Below are positions 1 to 7,075 of a DNA stretch of 8,692 nt, piece by piece; position 1 is the stretch's first letter, and each line of letters starts with the position of its first letter. Location: NCBI GenBank assembly GCA_945912085.1, contig CAMEBJ010000041.1:1-8692 (forward strand), in the 5' to 3' direction. The position numbers were made by a program, and so were the translations under genes. Origin of the DNA: an uncultured Bacteroidales bacterium (GTDB lineage: Bacteria > Bacteroidota > Bacteroidia > Bacteroidales > UBA932). The notes under the pieces were generated by a model. That model ran no database searches and was not told the DNA's origin. It worked only from the letters and a program-made list of their open reading frames with translations.

Positions 1-640
1 TGAACTCGGGTTCCTTTCCGGAAAGACCCCATCTGCGGCAATAGCGGGCATATCTGGCATTGAATCCACTCAGTGTGACTTCATTTTCATCCTCAGGATT
101 GTATTTCCCGGAAATGTCTTCGGCTGAAGCCTTCGCCCAGAGGATGTCCGCCGGTCCCATCGGGAATTCGGCGTAGAGGGCATCTCCCTCCCAGGAGGCA
201 TTGAATGCCGCCCTGTATTGAGCCAAATCCCTCGAAGCATCCGTGTGGAAGCCGTAGAAGGTGTAGTTGTACCTGGTTATCATCGGATAATAGTACTTTA
301 CGTCACCCTCCTCCGAGACGAACTGCATCCTGTCAGTTTCAAACCTTGCGTATTTGTCGTAAATCACCACCTGTTCAGCGTCCGCAGACCACTCCCCCTC
401 TGCCCCGACATCGATGCCGAAGACTCCGAAAAGAGTCCCTTCGACAGTCTCCTCCGTAATGGGAGCAGCCTTGGTCAGCACTGCATCATAGGTGTGCTGT
501 CCAATGGTGATGGGGACAGGGAGACTTTCGTCGTACACCCAGTCCTCCTGCTCCGGGGCAGGTTCAATGACAGGATCCCCTTTGGAGCACGACAATGCTA
601 GCACCGCCGTCCCAAAAAGAATTGTGAGTGATTTTCTCAT
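1..640 (-). CDS. Fimbrillin-family (Mfa-like) lipoprotein, partial (3' end beyond the window)
   Basis: The frame opens with ATG at 640 and stays open for 213 codons to the left edge, so the C-terminal part is missing. The N-terminus is a lipoprotein signal: MRKSLTIL, then a hydrophobic stretch and a lipobox LALSC with Cys18 as the lipidation site. Downstream are features shared with the next two genes upstream: a TKA site at 56-58, an aromatic stretch around 117-131 (YYYPM..YNYTFYGF), a D-I-L-W-A-K-A motif at 165-171, and a YARYCRRWG stretch at 197-205 that lines up with YSARRG in the neighbour. The visible part ends about where its paralogues show the conserved F-x-H-x-L-x-R-(F/L) segment. 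It lies 18 nt after the preceding stop codon on the same strand, so it is very likely co-transcribed. By analogy with type V pili it could be a shaft, adaptor or tip subunit; the sequence does not decide which. The fimbrillin assignment is by motif and context, without a profile search. Confidence 0.75.
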   Translation of the reverse strand, partial: MRKSLTILFGTAVLALSCSKGDPVIEPAPEQEDWVYDESLPVPITIGQHTYDAVLTKAAPITEETVEGTLFGVFGIDVGAEGEWSADAEQVVIYDKYARFETDRMQFVSEEGDVKYYYPMITRYNYTFYGFHTDASRDLAQYRAAFNASWEGDALYAEFPMGPADILWAKASAEDISGKYNPEDENEVTLSGFNARYARYCRRWGLSGKEPEF

Positions 641-658
641 CTGTCTGCAAATGAACGG

Positions 659-1810
659 TTATTCCCAGGTTGAAGGGTCATCAGGGTCAATCACAACGGA
701 ACCTCCCTCTACCCAAGGAGTGAGTTCGGCAGTGATCTTGACTTCCTCAAGGCCGTAGATGGAAATTGTGATGGTGTAGTTCTTTCCTGCCTCGAATGCG
801 GTTGCAGGCTGGAGTCCATCTTGCGCGGAATCAGTGTCAACCATTGCCGGAGTAACCGTGAAGGACTGTGGAGCAGGTTCGGTGTTCACACCTGTCTGCT
901 TCATCTTCAGAGTGAATGTGTAAGAGTCCTCTCCCGGGAAAACCATAATGCTCTCTCCAATCTGGGTGGCATCATCAGTAGGGAACAGATTGGTGGCAAG
1001 AGGTCCGAGAACACCCTCAGCCGATTTCTCCCTCAGTTCGAAATCCACAAGTCCGGTGGAAGTGGCAACCACTCCCCTCTGGGCACCTACCACACAGAGA
1101 TTTCCCTCAGCCTTTGCAGCAAGTGTCAGAGAAGTAATCTGAACATCACCCGCAGACTCCGAATTAGTACCCTTGACAATCTTGAAAGTAAAACGGGAAA
1201 GAAGGTGCTGGAAAACAAGTTTCGGCTGAACGCCGCGGCGGGCTGAATAAGCACTGTAGGCGTGCTGCTCAGCAACTGTGGAAGTTGCCCCCTGCACATC
1301 AACTGCCTGGTCGGCCTTGGCAATCATAAGATCCTGGCCTCCGTTGATGGTGACAGGATAGACAATGGATTCTGCTGTTCTGACTACCGTACCCACAACA
1401 GCATCGTCGACATAGTATCCGTAGAAATCATAGCAGGTGTTTCCTGAATAGTAGAACGGTTCCTGTGCCTGTACGACAGCTGGATTATAGACATTGATGG
1501 AACCTGAAGTACCATCTGCAGGAGAGTCTGCCGCAACATCATCTATGAAAGCTTCAGTGGTGAAATCAGTCACCTTCCTGTCGAAGCCGAAGATGCGAAG
1601 TGACTGTTTCCCGTTCCAGGCGTCGATTCCGCCCTGGGCCTTGGTCTTTGTCACCGCATAGACATTGGTCCCGAACACAACAGGTTCAGGAGTTGAGATG
1701 TTCTCCTCAGGAGCCACATAGTCAAGACTGTCATCCACAACGGGAGCCGACTTGTTGCAGGCGACTGCCAGAAGGGCAGCCGGGATTGCCAAAAAGAAAA
1801 ACTTTTTCAT
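659..1810 (-). CDS. Fimbrillin-family (Mfa-like) lipoprotein, candidate pilus subunit
   Basis: 383 residues. I chose ATG at 1810; an in-frame TTG two codons upstream would only add two residues. The signal is MKKFFFLAIPAALLAVAC, with Cys18 as the lipid-modified residue. Fimbrillin-type landmarks follow in order: a TKA site at 56-58; aromatic YDFYGYY at 127-133; DLMIAKA at 160-166; LVFQHLLSRFTFKIVKG at 198-214, the F-x-H-x-L-x-R-F strand typical of Mfa-like domains; AGKNYTITISIYG at 341-353; and a terminal PWVEGGSVVID at 365-375. Length fits family members. In the FimA/Mfa1 type V pili of Porphyromonas, such lipoproteins are exported, cleaved by an Arg-specific protease and polymerised by strand exchange. 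It is the only gene in the operon preceded by a real gap (75 bp, AT-rich), which would suit separate or stronger expression as expected of a major subunit; that is inference. Confidence 0.82.
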   Translation of the reverse strand: MKKFFFLAIPAALLAVACNKSAPVVDDSLDYVAPEENISTPEPVVFGTNVYAVTKTKAQGGIDAWNGKQSLRIFGFDRKVTDFTTEAFIDDVAADSPADGTSGSINVYNPAVVQAQEPFYYSGNTCYDFYGYYVDDAVVGTVVRTAESIVYPVTINGGQDLMIAKADQAVDVQGATSTVAEQHAYSAYSARRGVQPKLVFQHLLSRFTFKIVKGTNSESAGDVQITSLTLAAKAEGNLCVVGAQRGVVATSTGLVDFELREKSAEGVLGPLATNLFPTDDATQIGESIMVFPGEDSYTFTLKMKQTGVNTEPAPQSFTVTPAMVDTDSAQDGLQPATAFEAGKNYTITISIYGLEEVKITAELTPWVEGGSVVIDPDDPSTWE

Positions 1811-1885
1811 AATCAAAATAATTAAAGGTTAATATAGTACATATTTCATATATATTTTACTGTATATAAACTATTTACGGAATAT
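1811..1885 (-). promoter_or_regulatory. AT-rich 75-bp spacer ahead of the fimbrillin gene, possible internal promoter or leader
   Basis: This is the only gap above 20 nt inside the minus-strand operon and it is far more AT-rich than the flanking genes. It contains an imperfect inverted repeat (TATAGTA at 1833-1839 against TACTGTATA at 1858-1866). It also holds a near-match to the Bacteroidetes -7 box: TATATATG on the minus strand at 1854-1847, one mismatch to TAnnTTTG. I see no convincing -33 TTTG at the proper distance. There is no purine-rich ribosome site before ATG 1810. An AT-rich unstructured leader is a usual way to start translation in Bacteroidetes, which rarely depend on Shine-Dalgarno pairing. 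Confidence 0.35.
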
Positions 1886-3085
1886 TCACCCTTCCGGGAC
1901 CTCCTCCCTGTCGATGGTCGTGCTCCCGCCACTCTCCCATCGATCGAGAGACACAACTACCGAAACGTTCATCCATCCGGAAACGGTGATTTTCACCTTG
2001 TAGCTGTTGCCGGGAAGGAAGCCCTCCTCCCCTGCCGAGATCTCTATCGGGTCACATTCCTGTTCATTCAGCACGGAGTCCGTCGAGGACTGGTCCATTT
2101 CCTTGAGGGTCGTCCGGAAGAGATATGAGGATGAAGGGGCCACAAAAAGGCAGCTTCCGACGGAAAGCGGAACGATTGTTTCCGAAGCATCGTAGCGGGT
2201 ATCAATACTGTATTTGTCCTTCGGAATGGTGGTCCCGTCCTTGTCCGGAAGATAGAGTTTCTTCGCATCTCCGCTGAAGGTCGCCCCGATTTCCGACTCA
2301 TCCTTTGCAGCCACCACAAAGGTTCCCCTTGTCTGCGACTCTATGGAAATGTCCTGGATGTAAACCCTTTTTCTGATTCCATGGGTCACTCCGGGAACTA
2401 TCTCGAAATCAAGCCTTACCAGATTGTGTGAGAACATAAAGGTCGGCACTATGTTCCTCAGGGCCATATAATGGCTGTAGGAATACACCTGGGCAGCCAG
2501 CTGGTCCTTTTTTGAAAGACTTGCCATCTGAGATTCTGTGGGACGGGCCCTGGATGTCATCAGATCGGCGCTGCCGTCAATGGTAATGTCGATTGCAACC
2601 TTGTCATCCTGACGGGAATAGGCGGATTCCGGAACCTGGAGACCTCCAAGGTAATAGGCGTAAAAATCAAATGCCGTGATGGTTTCCTGTCCTGCCGGCC
2701 AGTAAATCGTCCGGCTCTCATCAACCCAGGTCATATAGACATCCGATGTCTTGAGCTTCGCCCTCCTGCCTGACACCGAACGGGAAGCATCGGTCGAGGC
2801 ATCCACAAGACAATCCAGGGAGGATTGGGACCTAAGAGTGCTGAAAGAAGTGCTCGCGGACCTGTTGAAGGCATAGACATATATGTCATCTTCCATGAGG
2901 TCCTTTACATTGTCCACCGGACCGTCACCTTTTACAACACCTCCGGAAGGGTCTCCAATGGCTATCATCACGGGGACCTGCTCGTCAGAGGAGATGAGTT
3001 CATCCTGAACGCCCTTGTACGAATCATCCGAACATCCGTACAGGAGCATTGCAGCCATCAAATATTTCCTCCAACCGCACTTCAT
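1886..3085 (-). CDS. Mfa-like / fimbrillin-family lipoprotein
   Basis: 399 residues from ATG 3085. An in-frame ATG at 3121 would add 12 residues. I prefer 3085 because it overlaps the previous stop as TGATG and puts a compact lipoprotein signal at the N-terminus (MKCGWRKYLMAAMLLYGC, Cys18 lipidated, then acidic SDD). Domain landmarks match its two downstream paralogues: IYVYAFN at 68-74, ITAFDFYAYY at 136-145, DLMTSRA at 174-180, YMALRN at 206-211, FMFSHNLVRLDFEIVPG at 216-232, LPGNSYKVKITVSG at 357-370, and a closing RWESGGSTTID at 382-392. It therefore looks like a Mfa-like domain lipoprotein. It lacks the TKA site seen at 56-58 in the other two, so it may be processed differently, for example kept as an unprocessed, anchor-like or accessory subunit. 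Role in the fibre is inference. Confidence 0.78.
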   Translation of the reverse strand: MKCGWRKYLMAAMLLYGCSDDSYKGVQDELISSDEQVPVMIAIGDPSGGVVKGDGPVDNVKDLMEDDIYVYAFNRSASTSFSTLRSQSSLDCLVDASTDASRSVSGRRAKLKTSDVYMTWVDESRTIYWPAGQETITAFDFYAYYLGGLQVPESAYSRQDDKVAIDITIDGSADLMTSRARPTESQMASLSKKDQLAAQVYSYSHYMALRNIVPTFMFSHNLVRLDFEIVPGVTHGIRKRVYIQDISIESQTRGTFVVAAKDESEIGATFSGDAKKLYLPDKDGTTIPKDKYSIDTRYDASETIVPLSVGSCLFVAPSSSYLFRTTLKEMDQSSTDSVLNEQECDPIEISAGEEGFLPGNSYKVKITVSGWMNVSVVVSLDRWESGGSTTIDREEVPEG

Positions 3086-3087
3086 CA
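3083..3087 (-). promoter_or_regulatory. TGATG stop-start junction (translational coupling)
   Basis: On the minus strand the stop TGA of the DUF5119-like gene (3087-3085) shares its A with the ATG of the Mfa-like gene (3085-3083). No purine-rich site precedes this ATG; the upstream bases read GTGGATTTG. Re-initiation by ribosomes finishing the upstream gene is the likely mode of starting. The junction is the main reason for preferring this start over the in-frame ATG at 3121. Confidence 0.7.
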
Positions 3088-4155
3088 CAAATCCACGTTT
3101 ATGTCCTGATTCTCGAACCATCCTCCAACGGCTTCACTTCCACCTGTCTCAATCTGCACCTTCCCGATTTTCAGTTCACTTCCTACATTGATGTAAGCCT
3201 CGGACAGATTCTTCCTGAAACCGCTCTTGTCCGGAGACAGAAGCATAACCTTCGCATTCTCAATTTCATTCTTCAGATTGATTCCGGCATAGAACACCCT
3301 CTGATTCTCTCCGCTCTTTGCAATCAGGGTTATCCGAAGTATTCCGGGACCGGTCTTGAGGGTGGAATTTTCCGGAGCGAGCAGCCCCAGCACCTTCACC
3401 GAAGCCTCATAGACAGTCATATTTCCGCTCTGACCCGACTTTGAAAATTCAAAAAGAACCTTTCCGGAATTGTCGGTGGGAACGATTCCGCTCATCAGGG
3501 AAATCCTGCAAGGCGTACCGGCAAGGTCACCGGAGAGTCTTTCCACCTCCACATTGTCCTCTGTCCTCACCTTCATACTCAGATGCACAGTCATTGTGAG
3601 GTCTTCCATCCTGAAATCCAGGTTTTTCTGTCCTTCCGAAGACAGGGCCGAGAACTTTACGGCTCCCATCCAGAGGCTGCCTGCCTGCCGGATGTAAGGA
3701 AGAGAAGGATTGAAATCATTCACATCTTTCCCGTACTCTGCCGCAATTTCATCCTTTGTCATTTCAGGAATCCCGGCACAAACCGTCCTCATTCCCATTG
3801 AAGCATCATCCCTGAATCCCTCAATGCCAATGGCCTTGTAATCTTCATTGTTCCATCCGAAAGCAATCGCATAATAATCCCCTCCAAGGACAGCGACTGT
3901 GTCAACATCCGCGGCTGATTCATCAGTCCAGACATAGTGGACCTCATTGTAGATTCTGCTCATGAGGACATTGACTCCGGAAATCCCATCTCCCGCGGAA
4001 GAAGGCCAGGAATAGGAGAGAGATACTCCCACCTCATCAGGATTGACCCCGGAGTCCTCTCCGTAATCAATATAGCCATAGTCAACCGCAGTACATCCGG
4101 CAAAAGACAGAATGAATGCGGAAACGGCAATCACATATTCCCCAAATCCTCTCAT
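3085..4155 (-). CDS. DUF5119 / Mfa2-FimB-like lipoprotein, putative pilus anchor or accessory protein
   Basis: 356 residues from ATG 4155. A GTG-initiated extension to 4227 is possible but would bury the signal peptide behind 24 charged residues. The signal is MRGFGEYVIAVSAFILSFAGC, Cys21 lipidated. The N-terminal domain has a VSLSYSWPSSAGDG strand (44-57), then GGDYYAIAFGWNNEDYKAI (91-109). This resembles the DUF5119 pattern of a D/S-W strand, a Gly-rich turn and a G-x-Y-x-A-x-x-x-N segment. The second half is beta-rich (DLTMTVHLSMKV 185-196, GILRITLIAK 271-280) and ends in GGWFENQDINVDL (344-356), the Trp plus beta-strand ending common in Mfa2/FimB-like proteins. It overlaps the upstream DUF3575-like gene by 4 nt (ATGA) and the downstream gene by 1 nt. 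DUF5119 proteins are, to my knowledge, Bacteroidetes-specific and usually sit in fimbrillin loci. The exact family is from memory of sequence character only. Confidence 0.62.
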   Translation of the reverse strand: MRGFGEYVIAVSAFILSFAGCTAVDYGYIDYGEDSGVNPDEVGVSLSYSWPSSAGDGISGVNVLMSRIYNEVHYVWTDESAADVDTVAVLGGDYYAIAFGWNNEDYKAIGIEGFRDDASMGMRTVCAGIPEMTKDEIAAEYGKDVNDFNPSLPYIRQAGSLWMGAVKFSALSSEGQKNLDFRMEDLTMTVHLSMKVRTEDNVEVERLSGDLAGTPCRISLMSGIVPTDNSGKVLFEFSKSGQSGNMTVYEASVKVLGLLAPENSTLKTGPGILRITLIAKSGENQRVFYAGINLKNEIENAKVMLLSPDKSGFRKNLSEAYINVGSELKIGKVQIETGGSEAVGGWFENQDINVDL

Positions 4156-5279
4156 TCCTCCTTCCTCCCGTTCCTTATGGAGCGCTTTGACTTCCTTTTC
4201 ATCTGGGAGCCGTAATCCCTGTGCCACTGTCTGTTGAAAGTACGAAGCAGCCTGCGCCCCCGTCCTTGGACTTCCTTCACAAGATTTCCTGCCGCCTTCC
4301 GCGTCAGATTGCTGTTCGGGATGACCTGATTCGCAAGACGGTCCATCTCCTGCCGCAAAGCTCTGAGGAAATCATCCCTCTTGAGGGCTGGATTCAATTC
4401 ATACGCCGTCTTCATATCCCCCTGTGCACCGGTCTCAAACAATGTCACCATATTCCGCAAAGACTCATCTATGTCCCTTCTGACCATCGCCACCTTCGCC
4501 TTCATCGGGTCTTCCTTCAGATATTTTTCCCTTATCGAAATATGCCTCCAGGCAAAGGCAACCTTCAATTCCGAAACTACGGGATATGGAACAATGTGCC
4601 ATCCCCTGCTTTCGGCAGCCTGTTTCACATAATAGTTTCCGTCCGGATTGTGTGTAAAGACATCCTTTGTCGCCACCGCAAGTCCCGCTGAAAACGCAAA
4701 CTCAATGTCAACTGCTCCCCTGTAATAGGAATATAGCGGAAGGGAATAGCCTGCCGTGACGCCTGCCCCGGCGGCCTGTCCCTGAATGCCTTTGGGAGAC
4801 AACTTGAAAGAGAATGTGGCAAAATCGGCATAAGCCCCGATGAAATACGCGCGCCAAGGCTTCACAGACCTCCCGGGACGGCGGGCGGATGATTCACGGA
4901 CACCGGCAGTTCCGGAGTTTCCCTCCTTCTGCCGAAAGTAATGACGGTATTCGGGACGGATGTCAAAATGGTTGAATATTACGGAGGGATTGTACTTGTG
5001 ATAGGTATTCCAATTGTATTTGACCTCCATCCCGATGGTGGATTTGTTGTAAGGCGATGAGGAAAGGTCGAACTCCACTCCGAAATTCGGGATTGTCAGC
5101 AGCCACTCCACAGCATTTGTCTTGAATGCCCAGCGGTCTACAGGTCGCGGGGACTGAATGTCATCGGCACCGGTCTTCGCGGACTGGGCGGACAGATTGA
5201 CAGTGAAGGAAATGACAAATAGCAGTGCGCACAATGCACGCACCGCCTCTTTCAAAAAAGATTCTGCCTTCCAAGTCAT
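4152..5279 (-). CDS. DUF3575-like outer-membrane protein with a basic C-terminal extension
   Basis: 375 residues from ATG 5279. An upstream in-frame TTG at 5321 lies inside a -7 promoter box, so I reject it. A signal peptide spans residues 1 to about 31 (ALCALLFVISFTVNLSAQ), with cleavage likely after LSA; no lipobox Cys. Residues 46-116 fit DUF3575: VDRWAFKTNAVEW, LLTIPNFGVEFDLS, then TIGMEVKYNWNTYHKY and FDIRPEYRHYFR. Further beta-rich segments follow (WRAYFIGAYADFATFSFKL 142-160, AAGAGVTAGYSLPLYSYY 169-186, IEFAFSAGLAVAT 192-204), suggesting a small outer-membrane barrel. DUF3575 proteins are commonly near 200 residues, sometimes with an OmpA domain. Here, after about residue 247, there is a ~125-residue, apparently helical, Lys/Arg-rich tail ending KRKSKRSIRNGRKEE. 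As first gene of the fimbrillin operon it may be an outer-membrane partner of the fibre; that is inference. Confidence 0.72.
   Translation of the reverse strand: MTWKAESFLKEAVRALCALLFVISFTVNLSAQSAKTGADDIQSPRPVDRWAFKTNAVEWLLTIPNFGVEFDLSSSPYNKSTIGMEVKYNWNTYHKYNPSVIFNHFDIRPEYRHYFRQKEGNSGTAGVRESSARRPGRSVKPWRAYFIGAYADFATFSFKLSPKGIQGQAAGAGVTAGYSLPLYSYYRGAVDIEFAFSAGLAVATKDVFTHNPDGNYYVKQAAESRGWHIVPYPVVSELKVAFAWRHISIREKYLKEDPMKAKVAMVRRDIDESLRNMVTLFETGAQGDMKTAYELNPALKRDDFLRALRQEMDRLANQVIPNSNLTRKAAGNLVKEVQGRGRRLLRTFNRQWHRDYGSQMKRKSKRSIRNGRKEE
4156..4168 (-). promoter_or_regulatory. Unusually strong Shine-Dalgarno-like purine run before the DUF5119-like gene
   Basis: On the minus strand GGAGG (4168-4164) lies 8 nt from ATG 4155, and a second AGGAGG follows 1 nt before the ATG. 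The purines are also the last codons of the DUF3575-like gene (…GRKEE stop). Good SD sites are uncommon in Bacteroidetes, so this may just reflect Lys/Glu/Arg codons. It still supports 4155 as the start, together with the ATGA overlap at 4155-4152. Confidence 0.5.
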
Positions 5280-5318
5280 CAAAGCCTTTCCCGATTCTTC
5301 CCTGTCACAAAACCGGCT

Positions 5319-5326
5319 CAAATATA
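5319..5326 (-). promoter_or_regulatory. -7 element of the fimbrillin operon promoter
   Basis: The minus strand reads TATATTTG at 5326-5319, an exact match to the Bacteroidetes -7 consensus TAnnTTTG. A start site a few bases downstream (about 5313) gives a leader of ~33 nt to ATG 5279. I could not find a good TTTG -33 box 19-21 nt upstream; the upstream bases are AT-rich. The element overlaps the alternative TTG codon at 5321, which argues against that start. Confidence 0.5.
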
Positions 5327-5394
5327 TAAAAAATTAAACCTAATTTTGATTTAAATCCGGGGAAAAAGTTTAATCCGACCGAATAAAATACATA

Positions 5395-5430
5395 TTTGTG
5401 CGGTTGTTATACCGTTTTTTTCTAATTTTG
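5395..5430 (+). promoter_or_regulatory. Putative cysS promoter (TTTG … TAATTTTG)
   Basis: TAATTTTG at 5423-5430 matches TAnnTTTG exactly. A TTTG at 5395-5398 lies 24 nt upstream, longer than the usual 19-21; GTTG at 5403-5406 is the other candidate, at 16 nt. The predicted leader to ATG 5454 is about 18 nt. A second identical TAATTTTG occurs at 5341-5348 on the same strand and could be a distal start site. The 5327-5453 gap otherwise shows only AT-rich sequence and a perfect 10-bp palindrome GAAATATTTC at 5438-5447, just downstream of the -7 box. Confidence 0.5.
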
Positions 5431-5453
5431 CCATCCCGAAATATTTCCGTGAT

Positions 5454-7019
5454 ATGAGAGAATATTACATAACTGACACCCTTTCAAGGAAAAAAGAAGT
5501 TTTCACTCCGGTCAATCCGGGATTTGTAGGACTTTACGTCTGCGGGCCGACAGTCTATGGCGACGCCCACCTCGGACATGCCAGGCCGGGAGTGACCTAC
5601 GACGTGTTCGTGAGACTGATGCGCCACCTTGGCTACAAGGTGAGATATGTCAGAAACATCACCGACGTGGGACACCTCGAACACGATGCGGACGAGGGTG
5701 AGGACAAGATTGCAAAGAAGGCGAGAATCGAGCAGCTGGAGCCTATGGAGGTCGTGCAGACCTACACCCTGAGGTACCACGAGGCTATGAGGCAGCTCAA
5801 TGTAGCCCCGCCGTCAATCGAGCCGCGCGCTTCGGGGCACATCATCGAGCAGATTGACCTGGTGAAGAAGATTCTGGATGCCGGCTATGCCTACGAGAGC
5901 AACGGTTCCATCTACTTCGATGTCAGGAAATACGACAAAGACCACAAGTACGGAGTGCTCTCGGGGCGCACCCTTGACCAGGTACTTGAGGGGACACGCG
6001 AGCTGGACGGGCAGCAGGACAAGAGGGCGTCCTACGACTTCGCCCTCTGGAAAAAGGCCTCTCCGGAACACATAATGCGATGGCCTTCACCGTGGAGCGA
6101 CGGCTTCCCGGGATGGCATCTGGAGTGCTCGGCGATGAGCGAGAAGTATCTCGGAAAGGAATTTGACATCCACGGTGGCGGGATGGACCTGATGTTCCCG
6201 CACCACGAGTGCGAACTGGCACAGAACACAGCCTCACGCGGTGAAGGCGGTGTGAAATACTGGATGCACAACAATATGATTACCATCAACGGAAAGAAGA
6301 TGGGCAAGTCCCTGGGCAATTTCATCACCCTCCAGGAACTTTTTGAAGGAACGCACCGGATTCTTGCACAGGCGTACAGCCCGATGACCATCCGCTTCTT
6401 CATCCTCCAGGCACATTACAGAAGCACTCTTGACTTCAGCAACGACGCCCTCCAGGCAGCTGAAAAAGGGCTCAGGAGGGTTCTCTTAGCAGCAAAGGAC
6501 CTCAAGGCAATGGCAACAGCCGCAGGGGTTGACTTCAAATGGAAAGGCACTGAGGGACATCCTGCCGATGCAATGGCCTACGGGGAGTTCCTCGCAGACA
6601 CCGCTCCGGAGACCTGCATCGCGGATTCAGCTGAAATAAAGGCTCTGTTCGAGAACATCTACACCGCTCTCTGCGACGACCTCAACACCCCGATTGCCCT
6701 GTCCCACATCTTCGAGGCAGTGCGCATCATCAATTCAGCAAAGGACAAGTCCCTGAAACTCTCCGCCAATGACATCTCCGCCCTGATGCAGATTTTCGAG
6801 GACATCGTCTTCGGCGTTCTCGGTCTGCGCGATGAGGAAGCAGCTTCCGACAAGACTGAAAAGACAGTAGGCACTCTCGTGGAGATGGTTCTGGAGCAGC
6901 GCAAGGCAGCAAAGGCAGCAAAGGACTGGGCCACCAGCGACCGCATCCGTGACGAGCTCAAGGCAGCCGGCATCCTCCTGAAGGACACCAAGGACGGCAC
7001 CGAGTGGCATCTGGAGTAG
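5454..7019 (+). CDS. cysS: Cysteinyl-tRNA synthetase (class I)
   Basis: 521 residues, complete; ligates cysteine to tRNA-Cys with ATP in the cytosol (EC 6.1.1.16). The HIGH-type motif is HLGH at 39-42 after CGPTVYGDA. The signature motif KMGKS is at 282-286 (Gly for the usual Ser), followed by LGNF. Zinc ligands of the family are in place: Cys30, Cys225 (WHLECSAMS), His250 and Glu254 (PHHECE), all with the spacing of the E. coli enzyme in the second to fourth ligands. [20 protein letters not shown] at 63-82 is the standard CysRS block. The helical C-terminal part contains [11 protein letters not shown] and ends with the family tail [17 protein letters not shown]. It is about 60 residues longer than the E. 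coli protein (461), mainly through extra sequence around 345-395 in the anticodon-binding region. It is monocistronic here, divergent from the fimbrillin operon and convergent with the phosphatase gene; no functional link to either is implied. Confidence 0.97.
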   Translation: MREYYITDTLSRKKEVFTPVNPGFVGLYVCGPTVYGDAHLGHARPGVTYDVFVRLMRHLGYKVRYVRNITDVGHLEHDADEGEDKIAKKARIEQLEPMEVVQTYTLRYHEAMRQLNVAPPSIEPRASGHIIEQIDLVKKILDAGYAYESNGSIYFDVRKYDKDHKYGVLSGRTLDQVLEGTRELDGQQDKRASYDFALWKKASPEHIMRWPSPWSDGFPGWHLECSAMSEKYLGKEFDIHGGGMDLMFPHHECELAQNTASRGEGGVKYWMHNNMITINGKKMGKSLGNFITLQELFEGTHRILAQAYSPMTIRFFILQAHYRSTLDFSNDALQAAEKGLRRVLLAAKDLKAMATAAGVDFKWKGTEGHPADAMAYGEFLADTAPETCIADSAEIKALFENIYTALCDDLNTPIALSHIFEAVRIINSAKDKSLKLSANDISALMQIFEDIVFGVLGLRDEEAASDKTEKTVGTLVEMVLEQRKAAKAAKDWATSDRIRDELKAAGILLKDTKDGTEWHLE

Positions 7020-7035
7020 TTCTCCCGTTTTGTCA

Positions 7036-7064
7036 TGCCGGACTTTGACCGGGCAGGCTTCTTT
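7036..7064 (+). terminator. Possible weak intrinsic terminator after cysS
   Basis: TGCCGG (7036-7041) and CCGGGCA (7049-7055) can form a 6-bp stem with one bulged G and a 7-base loop, followed by a loose pyrimidine stretch (CTTCTTTC) rather than a clean T run. It lies 17 nt after the cysS stop in a 56-bp gap between convergent genes, where a terminator is expected. On the minus strand no T run follows the same hairpin. Confidence 0.35.
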
Positions 7065-7075
7065 CAACATAAAGA

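Noticed and set aside
218..601. Plus-strand 127-codon open frame
   Set aside because: It lies antisense to the partial fimbrillin, whose signal peptide, lipobox and motifs are clear; the product has no recognisable features.
1833..1866. Invertible promoter in the 75-bp spacer
   Set aside because: The arms are imperfect and only ~35 bp apart end to end, there is no promoter clearly between them, and no invertase gene is nearby.
3086..3121. ATG at 3121 for the first Mfa-like gene
   Set aside because: It adds 12 charged residues before the signal and ignores the TGATG coupling at 3085.
5280..5321. TTG start at 5321 for the DUF3575-like gene
   Set aside because: The codon lies inside the TATATTTG -7 box and would put 14 polar residues before the signal peptide; ATG 5279 is better.
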